Counted from the first letter of the stretch, positions 51,229 to 61,428 are shown. The stretch is 64,000 nt of DNA from Cytophagales bacterium (GCA_017303805.1 JAFLBQ010000005.1:124001-188000); one strand, 5' to 3'. Numbers and translations: made by a program. Notes: generated by a model not told the origin, from the letters alone.

Positions 51229-54200
51229 TTACTTTTTAATAATTCGGATTGATTGGGTAGCCTTGCCGGTAGATACCTGCAGCAGGTAGGTACCCGGAGC
51301 AATGTGTTGCACATCTATTTGTAGTGAAGCTGCGCGGGTGCTTACTTGTTGCAACCGTTGCCCCTGCAATGAAACCAACACTACGTCACGCAACTGCTGA
51401 TCATCCGGCAGCAAGACGTTAATCCGATCGGAAGTAGGATTGGGCGCTACCGAAACGTGTACGGCATCGGGCTGCAAATCTCCGGTAACAATAATGGCAA
51501 AGTCATCGGAGAAGGCGCTGGTACAACTGCCGGCATTTACACGCACCTTGTACACACCGGGTTCAGTTACGTTCAGTGTCGGGTTGGTTGCTCCGGCAAT
51601 CGCATCGTTGTTGCGGAACCATTGGTTGCCAGCGGCACTGCTCGAGCTAAGCACAGGTGTTTCAGTATTTAAACCACTGGCAGTAATTACAGGCTTGGCC
51701 GGGTTTACGCAAAAAGTTTGGCTTACCTGCGTGGCCGGATTGAATGTTGCATCACCCGGCTGGTTGGCATGTATTGTTACACTTCCACTGGTAAGCAGCG
51801 TTACCGTATTTCCACTTACAGTAGCAATGGCCGTGTTGGAACTGGTGTAGGTAATACTCAATCCAGACGAAGCCGTGGCGTTGAGGGTAAACGGAGCATC
51901 GCCCAGGTTTTTGGAAGCAATGGCTGGAAAGGTTATAGTTTGATTTTGTTTACCACTTACGGTTAGCGATTGCTGCACACTGGCGGCCGCATTGAAGTTG
52001 GCATTACCCGCCTGGAAAGCGGTTAGGGTAGTGGTGCCCATGCCGGTAATGTAAATGGTGCCATCTACCACAATGGCCACTGCCTCGTTAGTGCTGGTAA
52101 AAGAAATAGGCAGCCCCGATGAAACGGTTGCACTGGCAACGAAGGGAGGATCGCTTATACTTTTAGCTGCAATCGGTAAAAAAGTAATGGTTTGATCCGC
52201 CTTATTCACCGTAAGCGATCGCACTACCGATGTAGCGGCATTGTACAAAGCGTCTCCTCCCTGTGCCGCTGTGAGGTTGGTTGAGCCAACACCGGTGATG
52301 GTAATTAATCCGGTTGTACTAATGGTTGCTACAGCCGGGTTTGAACTTGAGTAGGTGATAGGGAGATCAGAATCGATGGTTGCTCCGGCACCAAAAGCCG
52401 GTGTTGTAAACGTGCGGGCCGCCAGTGCCGGAAATGTAATAACCTGGTTTGCTTTGTTGATAGTTAACGAACGGGCTACCGGGCTTGCTGCTGCAAAGGT
52501 CTCATCACCGGCTTGCGAAGCGGTTATGGTTACAGTTCCCGTATTTTTAATTACCAGCGCGTTTCCTTGCACTTCGGCAACGGAATTATTTGAGCTTGCA
52601 AAAATTACGGCCAGATTAGAAGTTGAACTGGCACTTAGTGCGATTTGAGCATTTGCAACTACCGGAGATGCAAGATTGAAGGTAATGGTTTGCGCTTGCT
52701 TGCCGATGGTTACTGCCAGGGTGCGAACGGGCCCGCTGCCACACGTATTAGATGGTGTTACACTTACCGTGGCGGTTCCGGCTGTGTTCCATAAAATGTT
52801 TGCCGTACTACCCGAATTGGTTAAGGTGCCTTTATCACTCAAAGCCCAGGTATAGTTTACACCTGCAACGCTGGTTACTGAATAAGCCTGAGAGCTTCCT
52901 AAAGTTGGGGCAGCATTGCCGGTAATTGCTGAGGGCTGGGCGGGCGAGCTGATCACGTTTACGCTTAATGTTCGGGCGGTGCCGGCCCCACAAGCATTGG
53001 AGGGGGTAACAGTTATCGTTTTTGATCCGGTGGAGTTCCATGCAATGGTAACTGCATTGCCCGAACCGGTAACGGTAGCTCCCGTTCCACCGGCCCACGC
53101 ATAGGTTACTCCGCTTACATTGGTTATGCTAAACGAAGCCGATGCGTTTACACAAAGTTCGGTTACGCCTATCACAGGGCCAGGTTGTGTTGGTACGGTG
53201 TTAACGGTTCTGTCCAACGTGCGCTCGCTGCTAAAGCCACAACTATTGGAAGCTCTTACGCGAATGGTATTTGTTCCGGTTGAAGTCCAGGTGATGGTTG
53301 CTTGTTCGTTTTGCGAACCAGCGGTAGTAAATGTTCCACCTTGTACCTCCCACACATAACTCAGGCCACCAACAGGTGCTACCTGAAACGTCTCACTCGC
53401 GGCAACGCAGTTTTGACTTCCGCCCGTAATAGCAGCAGGTTGTGCTGGCGTTGCAAGCACTGTAAATGCTTTTGTTTGTGCGGCAGAAGTAGAGCAATCG
53501 TTGGTAGCTGTAACTGAAATAGTTTTTGAGCCAGCGGTTGTCCACTTAATGGAAACCTGTGTTCCACTCGTTACAAGGGTAGCATCGGCACCGGCTGTCC
53601 AATTATAAGTGGTGCCAGGTTGATAGGGTACGCTGAATGTATATTCCGCATTCACACAACCTGAACTCGATCCGGTGATGGAGCTGGGTACAGTGGGGTT
53701 GGTACAAGGACCGGTAACATAGATGGAATAATTGCGGGTTGCACTTATGCCGCAACTATTAGAAGTGTTTACACTAATCGTTTTAGTGCCACCGGTTGAC
53801 CAGCGAATGAGTTTTACATTTTGGTTCGCGGTGTTGGTAATCGTACCGCCTGTTGCCGACCACGAAAAGTTTATGCCGGCAGGCTGTGCATCAACCGAAA
53901 AATTACCATCCACATCTACATTGAGCGTTGCCGGTGCTACAATAGGCGAGGGTAGTGCAGGTTGAGGAGTACCACCGCCAAAACTAATGCTGTTTACCTC
54001 ATAGTTAACGTAGCATGCTTTGGTGGCTACCACTTTAATAGTTCTTGCCTGGCCATCGGCCAATGCAGTAGCGCTTAATTTATTGCCAGCTATTGTGCCA
54101 GAGCCATTTAAAATCCAGTTGTAGTCCACACCGGCTTGCGGATTAGTGATGGTATAGGTAACGGAATTACCCGCGCAGATGGCACCACCCGGTGAAGTTG

Positions 54201-57200
54201 AAATGGAAGGCGTTGTTGGGGCAGCAGCAAGATTTACAGATACAGTGGTACCTAATGTGCTAGTAGTATTGCAGATGTTTCGGGAGCGCACCGTAACATT
54301 TACTGCGGCCCAATCAGTTGCCCATGTAATGTCTGCCACCGAGCGGGCAGGGTTCAGGTACGCAATGGTTACTCCGGTTGCACCACCAAGATTCCAATCG
54401 TAAGAGAGTCCTTCTAAAGGATTACTTACAGTGTAGCGGGTGGTTGTACCTGCACAAATGTTTTCGGTGGGGCCAGTAACCGAAGTGGGCGGATCAAGTG
54501 CTAACGCGCAAACATTTATGGCAAGGGTTCCGGGAGCACTCGTTCCGCAGGCGCTTACGCCTGTTCCGGAAACAGTAAACTCTCCTGCTGAAGCAAAGGT
54601 AACATCCCAGGTATTGCCGCTAACCGGTACGATGGTAACCCCGGTGGTGGGAAACACGGTTAGATTGTAAGACGAAGCGCCATTTGAGAAAGTAACCTGC
54701 ATGCGCCTGGTTTGATTTACAAATTGATTGCTTCCGCCACCGCTGGTTATAATAACATTCGGAACGTCTGGTGTAACGCACGGAGCTGAAACAACTACGT
54801 TCAGTGTCCGGGGGGTTCCATTGTTACATGCATTAGCCGGAGTTACAGTTAAAGTTTTTGTGCCCGCAGTAGTCCACGTAGCTTGAATAGAGTTTCCTGT
54901 GCCCACCAGGGTTGCATCGGCACTGCTGGTCCAGGTATAGGTTACTCCGGCCACCGGAGTGATTGAGTACGTGCCGGTGGAGCCGGTATTTAAACTGGTT
55001 GCTCCGGTTATAGCCGAAGGCTGAGCCGGGGCAGCACCTACCGAAACGGTTAATGTAGTTGCCACACCATTACCACATGCATTGGAGGGTGTAACCGTAA
55101 TGGTTTTTTCACCGCCTGAAGACCAACTGATGTTCACAGAATTTCCAGAACCGGTAACTACGCCTCCGGTACCGGCATTCCATGCGTAGGTTACTCCGGC
55201 TACATTGGTAACAGCGTAGGCTGATGAAATTCCGGTGCATTGTTGAATGCTGCCCGTAATGCCGCTTGTTCCGGAAGGCACGGTGGTTACCGTAACTGTA
55301 AGTGTTCGCGCTGCACCGGTGCCACAGGCAGTAGTGGGGGTTACCGTTAAAACATTTGTTCCGGCCATCGTCCAGGTTATGTTCACGCTATTACCACTTC
55401 CGGTAACTGTTCCTTTGCCGCCTGTATCCCACGCGTAGGTAGTGCCACCTACATTGGTAACGCTGTAGGCTGCGGTAGCATTCTGACAAATGGTGGTGTT
55501 TCCACTTATAACCGATGGTTGTGCTGGTAGCTGATTTACCGTAACAGTTAAGGTACGCGCCATTCCATTTCCGCAGGCATTAAATGGAGTAACCGTTACG
55601 GTTTTCGTTCCGGAGGTTGTCCAATTAAGCGTTACGGAATTGCCCGAGCCGGTAACGGTACCACCGGCCCCGGCATCCCATGCAAAGCTTACACCGCCTA
55701 CCGCATCTACTGAGTAGGACACACCGGTGTTAATACAGGCTGAGGCACTGCCGGAAATAACACTTGGCTGGGCAGGTACGGCACAATTATCTACAGTAAT
55801 CGATAACGTGCGCGCAGTACCGGTACCGCATGCATTAGAAGGTGTAACGGTTATTGTTTTTGCTCCGAAAGAAGACCAACTGATGCTTACGGCATTACCA
55901 GTTCCGGTTATGGTAGCGCCTGTGCCACCATTCCAGCTATAGGTAGTGCCCGGTTCGTTGGTAACCGAAAACTGATTGCTCGTGTTCAGATTCACAACAT
56001 TAGCCCCTGCAATAGTACTGGGTTGCGCAGGCATAGCATTTACTACTACCTGCAAGGTGCGCGGAGTACCACCGCCACAACTGTTGGATGGATATACGAT
56101 AAGTGTTTTTGTACCGGCTGAAGTCCAGGTGATTGATACCGAGTTGCCGGTGCCGGTAATGGTGCCACCACCCCCGGTATCCCAGGTGTAGGTAACTCCG
56201 CTAACATTTGTAATACTGTAAGTTTGTGTGGTACCCTGGCACACGGTCGTGTTGCCGGTTATGGTGCTTGGTTGATTGGGCACCTGGTTTACCGTTACCG
56301 TAATGGCATTGGAGGTAGCCGAAGTAGTGGTAATGCAGGCACCACTTTGCCGGGTAAGTTCGCAGGTTACTACCTGCCCATTGGTTAGGGTGCTGGTTGT
56401 AAAAAAGTTTTGGTTGGTGCCCACATTTGTACCGTTCACCTTCCATTGATAGGTGGGGTTCGATCCTTCGTTGGTTACCGCAGCGTTGAAGGTAACGGAA
56501 TTACCCTGGCAGACGGTGGAAGACCCGGTTATGGTAATAGTTGGCGTAATCTGGCTGGTAATACCAACAGCAATAGAGTTGGAAGTAGCAGTAGGGGTGG
56601 TGAGACATGGAGCATTGCTGGTAACCACACAACTTACTACCTGGCCGTGGGTGAGTGTACTGGAAGTAAACGTAGGGCTATTGGTGCCTGCATTGACTCC
56701 ATTAACCCGCCATTGGTAGGTAGGCGCGCTACCCCCATTTGTTGTAGTGGCGGTAAAAGTAATAGCCGTGCCTGCACACGTTGGGTTAGTGCCAGCAGTT
56801 ACGGCAATCGAAACAGTAGGGGTAACTGCTGCGCACGTGCTGAATGAAAATTCGTTTCCGGTAGGAAGCCCGGGCCAGAAGTTTCCGGCAGCATCTTGTA
56901 CCACCGTAGCCGGAGCCTGCACGCCAATGTTAATACCCGCTGGCCAGTTGGTAGATTTTTGAATGGTTATGGTGTTGCCGCTGTAAGTTACATCCGATCC
57001 ATAAATGCCAGTACTATATATAGAAGCATTGGTAGCTTTGTTAATAAAAGTAAAGTTGCCAGTTCCTTTTACAATGGGCCCATCGAACGTAAGGGTAACG
57101 GTGCGGTCTGTAAAATTAATGGTTGACTGATGCACGGGTGTTGTAGAGACAAGGGCCGGAGGAACAACATCGCGAATCGAAAACCAGGTGTTCTCGTCAA

Positions 57201-57948
57201 TTACCTGTAAAGAGTTGGTACCACCTGCATCGCGAAAAACCCCGGCCGGTAATTCCAAACCAACCTGCGTGTTTTGGGGTAGTGGTGCTGCAAGGGTAAT
57301 GGTAGCCAGGCGCGAGTTGGCAGGCACCGTAACTGCACTGCTCGTTACATTAATAGTTTGTAACACCGATCCGGACGAACGGTCCTTCAAAAGGATTGAG
57401 CCCGTACCTTTCGTAATATTCTCATGAAACTCAAGGGTGAGTGTAGTAGCTTCAGCGGGTGTTAGTAAGCTTCCTACTTCCGGAGTACGCTTGTATAAAA
57501 TTGGCCCGGAAGGCGATGTGTTGAAATTCCAACTATTGAAGATTTCATTAAAGCCTCCGTTGGCGTTGGTAATAAACGCACTGCCCGGTACATTGATATA
57601 ACACGGTACACCATCCGGCAACGGCCTGTTAAATTTTATTACTACCGTTTTGCCGGCAGGGCTTGTGTTATTGTAGATAACCACGTTGGCGCTGGATACC
57701 GGAATACTTTCGAATACAGCGCCACCGGCATAAACCGTAATGTTGCCGCTGCCTTTGCCGAGGGTAGCCTGGGTGTTGTACTGGATAGAAGCGGCCGTAG
57801 TTGGTGCCACGGTTGCATTGATTGCCGGAAGATACACATTCGGTGTAAGCCCTTGGGCTTGAAGTTGTCCGCTCCCTATGCATAACAGGAGTAGCAACGT
57901 TAGGTGCACAGCGTAAAGCGTGCGAATAAAAGTAATGTGGGTTTTCAT
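51229..57948 (-). CDS. Giant T9SS-exported adhesin with Ig-like and PKD-like repeats
   Basis: A 2239-residue surface protein. Signal peptide (1-32); three SbsA/Big_5-type Ig-like domains (about 33-370, VYLPAINATVAPTTAAS, LTLEFHENITKGTGSI, VTLTFDGPIVKGTGNF); two Ig-like A repeats (370-555, PTYQWRVNG and PTYQWKVNG); fourteen B repeats of about 83 residues (555-1747, AQPSxITG...YTW...GTGNSVxIxWxxxGTKTxTVTPxNACG); four C repeats (1748-2084, QTITFPA...ITYTSSNxAxATVSG); one more Ig-like part; a sorting domain (about 2165-2239, VSVAPNPTSDRINVLLP). It probably mediates attachment or gliding. Four inverted repeats lie upstream. Confidence 0.9.
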   Translation of the reverse strand: MKTHITFIRTLYAVHLTLLLLLCIGSGQLQAQGLTPNVYLPAINATVAPTTAASIQYNTQATLGKGSGNITVYAGGAVFESIPVSSANVVIYNNTSPAGKTVVIKFNRPLPDGVPCYINVPGSAFITNANGGFNEIFNSWNFNTSPSGPILYKRTPEVGSLLTPAEATTLTLEFHENITKGTGSILLKDRSSGSVLQTINVTSSAVTVPANSRLATITLAAPLPQNTQVGLELPAGVFRDAGGTNSLQVIDENTWFSIRDVVPPALVSTTPVHQSTINFTDRTVTLTFDGPIVKGTGNFTFINKATNASIYSTGIYGSDVTYSGNTITIQKSTNWPAGINIGVQAPATVVQDAAGNFWPGLPTGNEFSFSTCAAVTPTVSIAVTAGTNPTCAGTAITFTATTTNGGSAPTYQWRVNGVNAGTNSPTFTSSTLTHGQVVSCVVTSNAPCLTTPTATSNSIAVGITSQITPTITITGSSTVCQGNSVTFNAAVTNEGSNPTYQWKVNGTNVGTNQNFFTTSTLTNGQVVTCELTRQSGACITTTSATSNAITVTVNQVPNQPSTITGNTTVCQGTTQTYSITNVSGVTYTWDTGGGGTITGTGNSVSITWTSAGTKTLIVYPSNSCGGGTPRTLQVVVNAMPAQPSTIAGANVVNLNTSNQFSVTNEPGTTYSWNGGTGATITGTGNAVSISWSSFGAKTITVTPSNACGTGTARTLSITVDNCAVPAQPSVISGSASACINTGVSYSVDAVGGVSFAWDAGAGGTVTGSGNSVTLNWTTSGTKTVTVTPFNACGNGMARTLTVTVNQLPAQPSVISGNTTICQNATAAYSVTNVGGTTYAWDTGGKGTVTGSGNSVNITWTMAGTNVLTVTPTTACGTGAARTLTVTVTTVPSGTSGITGSIQQCTGISSAYAVTNVAGVTYAWNAGTGGVVTGSGNSVNISWSSGGEKTITVTPSNACGNGVATTLTVSVGAAPAQPSAITGATSLNTGSTGTYSITPVAGVTYTWTSSADATLVGTGNSIQATWTTAGTKTLTVTPANACNNGTPRTLNVVVSAPCVTPDVPNVIITSGGGSNQFVNQTRRMQVTFSNGASSYNLTVFPTTGVTIVPVSGNTWDVTFASAGEFTVSGTGVSACGTSAPGTLAINVCALALDPPTSVTGPTENICAGTTTRYTVSNPLEGLSYDWNLGGATGVTIAYLNPARSVADITWATDWAAVNVTVRSRNICNTTSTLGTTVSVNLAAAPTTPSISTSPGGAICAGNSVTYTITNPQAGVDYNWILNGSGTIAGNKLSATALADGQARTIKVVATKACYVNYEVNSISFGGGTPQPALPSPIVAPATLNVDVDGNFSVDAQPAGINFSWSATGGTITNTANQNVKLIRWSTGGTKTISVNTSNSCGISATRNYSIYVTGPCTNPTVPSSITGSSSGCVNAEYTFSVPYQPGTTYNWTAGADATLVTSGTQVSIKWTTAGSKTISVTATNDCSTSAAQTKAFTVLATPAQPAAITGGSQNCVAASETFQVAPVGGLSYVWEVQGGTFTTAGSQNEQATITWTSTGTNTIRVRASNSCGFSSERTLDRTVNTVPTQPGPVIGVTELCVNASASFSITNVSGVTYAWAGGTGATVTGSGNAVTIAWNSTGSKTITVTPSNACGAGTARTLSVNVISSPAQPSAITGNAAPTLGSSQAYSVTSVAGVNYTWALSDKGTLTNSGSTANILWNTAGTATVSVTPSNTCGSGPVRTLAVTIGKQAQTITFNLASPVVANAQIALSASSTSNLAVIFASSNNSVAEVQGNALVIKNTGTVTITASQAGDETFAAASPVARSLTINKANQVITFPALAARTFTTPAFGAGATIDSDLPITYSSSNPAVATISTTGLITITGVGSTNLTAAQGGDALYNAATSVVRSLTVNKADQTITFLPIAAKSISDPPFVASATVSSGLPISFTSTNEAVAIVVDGTIYITGMGTTTLTAFQAGNANFNAAASVQQSLTVSGKQNQTITFPAIASKNLGDAPFTLNATASSGLSITYTSSNTAIATVSGNTVTLLTSGSVTIHANQPGDATFNPATQVSQTFCVNPAKPVITASGLNTETPVLSSSSAAGNQWFRNNDAIAGATNPTLNVTEPGVYKVRVNAGSCTSAFSDDFAIIVTGDLQPDAVHVSVAPNPTSDRINVLLPDDQQLRDVVLVSLQGQRLQQVSTRAASLQIDVQHIAPGTYLLQVSTGKATQSIRIIKK

Positions 57949-57968
57949 AACATGGATTTAGTGAATAA

Positions 57969-58048
57969 GGCACTGTAAAAGTGCCACCAAAGCCATTTGC
58001 CTGAAATCCGGTGTTTCCCGTAAAGTGGATACGGGCTTTTACGTAAAA
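57969..58048. promoter_or_regulatory. Cluster of dyads before the adhesin gene
   Basis: Three inverted repeats lie here: GGCACT-5-AGTGCC (57969-57985), CCCGTA-7-TACGGG (58017-58035) and the 12-base palindrome TTTTACGTAAAA (58037-58048). None has a clear T-run for the minus strand. They look like operators for the LuxR-type regulator encoded next to them. Confidence 0.55.
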
Positions 58049-58088
58049 CGGCAGTAAACTAACCCACTGCTGGCTTAGCTTACTGCCG
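58049..58088 (-). terminator. Possible terminator after the Yip1-family gene
   Basis: CGGCAGTAA (58049-58057) and TTACTGCCG (58080-58088) form a 9-bp stem with a 22-base loop, and on the minus strand TTTT follows. The loop is long for a terminator, so an operator role is equally possible. Confidence 0.35.
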
Positions 58089-58109
58089 CTACGGATTAAA
58101 AGTAAAGAA

Positions 58110-58670
58110 TTAGGCGAAAATTAATAGCGGTGTTAAAATGGCTGCGAGCAGGAAGGTTAAGCCCACCAGTACTACGAAGGCAACAATCAGGTAGATAATT
58201 TTTTTGTCTTCCGGAGTTTTTTTAAGTGGTTCAAGGCCAAGGTAAATAAGGTAAACGGCATAGACCACCCCGGCAAGCCGGATGAGCATGGATAGCACCG
58301 GAATAAAATCTAATAGCCCGGCCAGGTACGAGGGCGTATTCGCGTAAGCAACCAGTTGGGCCGATTTAGTAAGATCTTTTTCGGAATTGAACTGCGGAGC
58401 AAGCCAATCGATAACATATACCGAAACGAAGTAACTTACCGATGCGGAAATAAAGGTGATAATTGCACCTTTAATGGCATAGGTAACTCCAAACCCGAAG
58501 GCTCCTGTAAATAATACACCACTCAGAAAAGATCCGATGGTGGAGACAACAATCAGCGGAAGCACATACGATGTGAAAAGGGTTGCCAATGGAGTTGTTT
58601 CACCGGCAATTACATTCCATTCAGTTTTGGGGGTTAGCAAAATGTTTTTTGCACGATCAATCAGGTTCAT
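58110..58670 (-). CDS. Yip1-family integral membrane protein
   Basis: A 186-residue protein with about five membrane segments. Start at MNLIDRAKNILLTPKTEWNVIAGE, the normal beginning of Yip1-domain proteins of bacteria; a longer frame to 58748 is not needed. The YLAGLLDFIPVLSMLIRLAG and AVYLIYLGLEPLKKTPEDKK blocks match the family. Function in bacteria is unknown. It lies downstream of the LuxR-type regulator, 78 bases apart on the same strand. Confidence 0.85.
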   Translation of the reverse strand: MNLIDRAKNILLTPKTEWNVIAGETTPLATLFTSYVLPLIVVSTIGSFLSGVLFTGAFGFGVTYAIKGAIITFISASVSYFVSVYVIDWLAPQFNSEKDLTKSAQLVAYANTPSYLAGLLDFIPVLSMLIRLAGVVYAVYLIYLGLEPLKKTPEDKKIIYLIVAFVVLVGLTFLLAAILTPLLIFA

Positions 58671-58748
58671 AGGTTGGGGATTTTTTTCGAAGGTAGGAAG
58701 ATTGAGCTGGCGGTGCAAAAAGTGATGTTGGGTAAAAAGCGCCTGCAC

Positions 58749-59384
58749 TTAAAGTGGTTCCAAGCCCTCTTTTAGAGCGAACTTCAACAACTCCACATCA
58801 TTTTTGAATTGCAGTTTGTCCATTACATTCTTCTTGTGCACTTCCACCGTGCGCGGGCTTATGTGCAGGTGGTCGGCAATTTCTTTGTGCGATAAACCTT
58901 TGCTGAACGCTTTTACAAAATCAATTTCGCGCTCGCTTAGCAATGCCAGTTTATCGCTTTTGCCTTGTGCGGCTTTTAGTAACAGTTCTGTAAACTGGCC
59001 TGCATAAAAGGTACGATTCGCTTTCAGGGCTTCCAGGGCCTCCATGTAAGTGTCCTTACCGGAGTCTTTCGAAATCATTCCTTCCACGCCAATCTCCCGG
59101 CACGCTCTTACGGGAGCATCTTCTTTCATGGCGGTAAGCACAAGAATTTTTGTCTTAGGATAATTTTCTTTTAACCAGGCTGCAAGCTCAACACCGCTTT
59201 TGCCGGGTAATTGAATATCCACCACACACAGGTCGGGTTGGGTTTCGGGCAGCTTGTTAAAAAACTCATCGGCATTGCCGGCAGTGCCTACTATTTTAAA
59301 ACTCAGATTGCCCAACAGCATGGCCCGGATGCCATCGCGCACCAGTTTATGATCGTCAACCAGAAAAACTTTTAGCGGATTCAT
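58749..59384 (-). CDS. LuxR/NarL-family response regulator
   Basis: A 211-residue regulator. Receiver: FLVDDHKLVRDGI, phospho-acceptor Asp56 (LCVVDIQLPGKSG) and Lys near 105. HTH LuxR domain (about 145-205): LSEREIDFVKAFSKGLSHKEIADHL with HISPRTVEVHKKNVMDKL, the recognition helix. Its start overlaps the kinase stop by four bases (ATGA), so the two are coupled. It is placed near the giant adhesin and its dyad-rich upstream region. Confidence 0.93.
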   Translation of the reverse strand: MNPLKVFLVDDHKLVRDGIRAMLLGNLSFKIVGTAGNADEFFNKLPETQPDLCVVDIQLPGKSGVELAAWLKENYPKTKILVLTAMKEDAPVRACREIGVEGMISKDSGKDTYMEALEALKANRTFYAGQFTELLLKAAQGKSDKLALLSEREIDFVKAFSKGLSHKEIADHLHISPRTVEVHKKNVMDKLQFKNDVELLKFALKEGLEPL

Positions 59385-61342
59385 TGCGGGAGTTCAAGAT
59401 AAAAAGTACTGCCTGTACCCAGTGCACTCTCCGCATAAATTTTTCCATTATTTTTTTCAGCTAACTCCTTACACAATAACAATCCGATGCCGGCACCTTT
59501 AGCCGATGAGTTACCAATACTCCGTGCATCTTCATTGTTATGAAAGAGTTTGGTTACTTCTTCGGTAGTCATTCCAATACCTTCATCGCGCACCGCCAAC
59601 AAGACGGCACCCGGCTTTAACGTTGTGGTGATGTATATGGCTTTACCAGGCACACTGAACTTTATGGCATTGGTAAGCAGGTTACGAATAATTATCACCA
59701 CCATGTTCTTATCGGCCAGCACGGTGGCATCTGCTTGCGTGGCGGTAAGGGCGATGTTGTTTATTTCGGCCATAGCCTGAACGTGTGCAATACTTTCTTG
59801 CACGGCTTGCGCCAGCGAAAATGGTTTGGGATGAAAGGGCAACTTTCCGATCTGCACCAAAGACCACTCCAGCAAATTGGTTAATAGCCCTTTCAGGTCG
59901 CGGGCCGAGTGGAGCATACTCTCTAAAAACTCTTTCAACTCTTCCTGGCTGGCGTGCTGCAAATTTTGAGTGAGACTTTCCATTAACGTGCTGAAAGCAT
60001 CTACCGGGTTGCGTAAATCGTGGCTGATAACGGCAAACATTTTGTCCTTGAATGAATTGAGTCTTTGTAACTCGGCATTCTTTTCGTCAAGTGCTCTGGT
60101 TGTGCGTTGTTTTAGCTGATAGCGATTGTACAAAATGCCTACTACTACCAGCAAGAGCAGGAGAAATACTACCAACCCTAGTTGCCGTTGGCGTGATGAG
60201 TTGGCTTCCAACTCGCTAATGCGGTTTTTGTTTTGGAGATCTTCTATTTGCAGCTCTTTTCTTTCCAGGTCGTACGCAGCGCGCAGGTTGCTCATTATTT
60301 TTTCTCTTTCTTCTGTAAAGATGGAGTCGCGAAGTTGCATTTGGTTTTCAAATGCCTTTAATGCATTACCGGCATCGCCTTTACCTTTATAGGCAGTATA
60401 TGCTACCATGTACGAATCGTGCCGGTGTTGTAAGCTTGCCTCTGTTTCGGCAATACGTAATGCACTGTCAGCATACTGAAGGGCCTGGTCGTAGCGCTTT
60501 AACTGCACCAACGCCTCGGCAATGTTCTGGTAAACAAAGAACTGATCATAGTCGGCTCCCATCTTTTTGTTGATATCAAACTCCAACCGGTATAGCTTAA
60601 TAGCCTCGGTGTAGTTGCCTTGTTTGTGCTCGCTTATGCCCCATTGCGAGTAGCTGATTGCCAGGCATCGCAGGCAATTTATTTTTTTTCCAAGCGCTAC
60701 CGCCCGTTTTAGTTCGGTGGCAACTTTCTGGTGTTGGCCATTTTCGCTGTACACCCCCGAAAGGGAATTGAGTCCACGAATAATATTCAGGGTGTCTTTT
60801 TCTTCTTCGCTAAGGGCGATTGACTCTTGGTAATACGACAAGGCGTTGCCTGCTTTTGACTGGTCGTTAAAGAAAATATCATCGCCAATGCGCTTTAAAC
60901 TACGGGCTAACATTTTTTTATCGCCCATTTTTCTAAAGATTTTTTCAGCTTTTAAATCCATATCCAACGCTTGCGCAAAGAGCGAATGGAAGTTGAGTAC
61001 GTACCCCATGCCAATGTAGGCCCGCCCCAGCACCGGCTCGTCTTGGTCTTTTTCCAAAAAGGGTAGGGCTTGCTCAAAATAACTGCCGGCACTATCGTAA
61101 CTGGCCTGGCTTAATAAAATTTCTCCGGCCCAATAACTTAACTGCCCGAATTTGTAGAAGCCATTAAGTTCGGATTTTTTGAGCGCTGCCCTTAACTCAA
61201 GACCGGTCGCACTCGCATCGGCTTTCATAGCGGTGGGAATTTTTTCCAGCAGTTTATTAATCTCGGCTTCGGTTGTAAAATCCTGTGCGAACAAGGACGA
61301 TAGGAACAGGGAGAGAGCAGTTACTGCAAAAAGGTGCTTCAC
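59381..61342 (-). CDS. TPR sensor histidine kinase
   Basis: A 653-residue kinase with start codon GTG. A signal peptide (1-20) precedes six or seven TPR motifs in the periplasm (about 60-340, GRAYIGMGYVLNFHS, AISYSQWGISEHKQGNYTEAIKLY, FVYQNIAEALVQLKRYDQALQYADSAL). One membrane segment (about 386-405) and a coiled stretch follow. Kinase core: His441 in FAVISHDLRNPVDAF, then NLLTNAIKFSVPG, DEGIGMTTEEV and GIGLLLCKELAEKNNGK. TPR-containing kinases of this kind are common in Bacteroidota; the ligand is unknown. Confidence 0.92.
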   Translation of the reverse strand: MKHLFAVTALSLFLSSLFAQDFTTEAEINKLLEKIPTAMKADASATGLELRAALKKSELNGFYKFGQLSYWAGEILLSQASYDSAGSYFEQALPFLEKDQDEPVLGRAYIGMGYVLNFHSLFAQALDMDLKAEKIFRKMGDKKMLARSLKRIGDDIFFNDQSKAGNALSYYQESIALSEEEKDTLNIIRGLNSLSGVYSENGQHQKVATELKRAVALGKKINCLRCLAISYSQWGISEHKQGNYTEAIKLYRLEFDINKKMGADYDQFFVYQNIAEALVQLKRYDQALQYADSALRIAETEASLQHRHDSYMVAYTAYKGKGDAGNALKAFENQMQLRDSIFTEEREKIMSNLRAAYDLERKELQIEDLQNKNRISELEANSSRQRQLGLVVFLLLLLVVVGILYNRYQLKQRTTRALDEKNAELQRLNSFKDKMFAVISHDLRNPVDAFSTLMESLTQNLQHASQEELKEFLESMLHSARDLKGLLTNLLEWSLVQIGKLPFHPKPFSLAQAVQESIAHVQAMAEINNIALTATQADATVLADKNMVVIIIRNLLTNAIKFSVPGKAIYITTTLKPGAVLLAVRDEGIGMTTEEVTKLFHNNEDARSIGNSSAKGAGIGLLLCKELAEKNNGKIYAESALGTGSTFYLELPQ

Positions 61343-61428
61343 AAACGGTGCTGTTAACTGGTGAAGTTATAACATCCCGCGCGAAACAAAAAAGACTTCC
61401 TGAAAAAGGTTGCAGCGTAGCACCTACC

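Noticed and set aside
56410-56847. Open frames on the plus strand opposite the adhesin repeats
   Set aside because: They recur because the repeats recur, and the translations look like repetitive Val/Pro/Thr shadows without signals or domains.
51229-57948. CRISPR-like array
   Set aside because: The periodic repeats are coding and of about 250 bases, diverge at DNA level and encode Ig-like domains.
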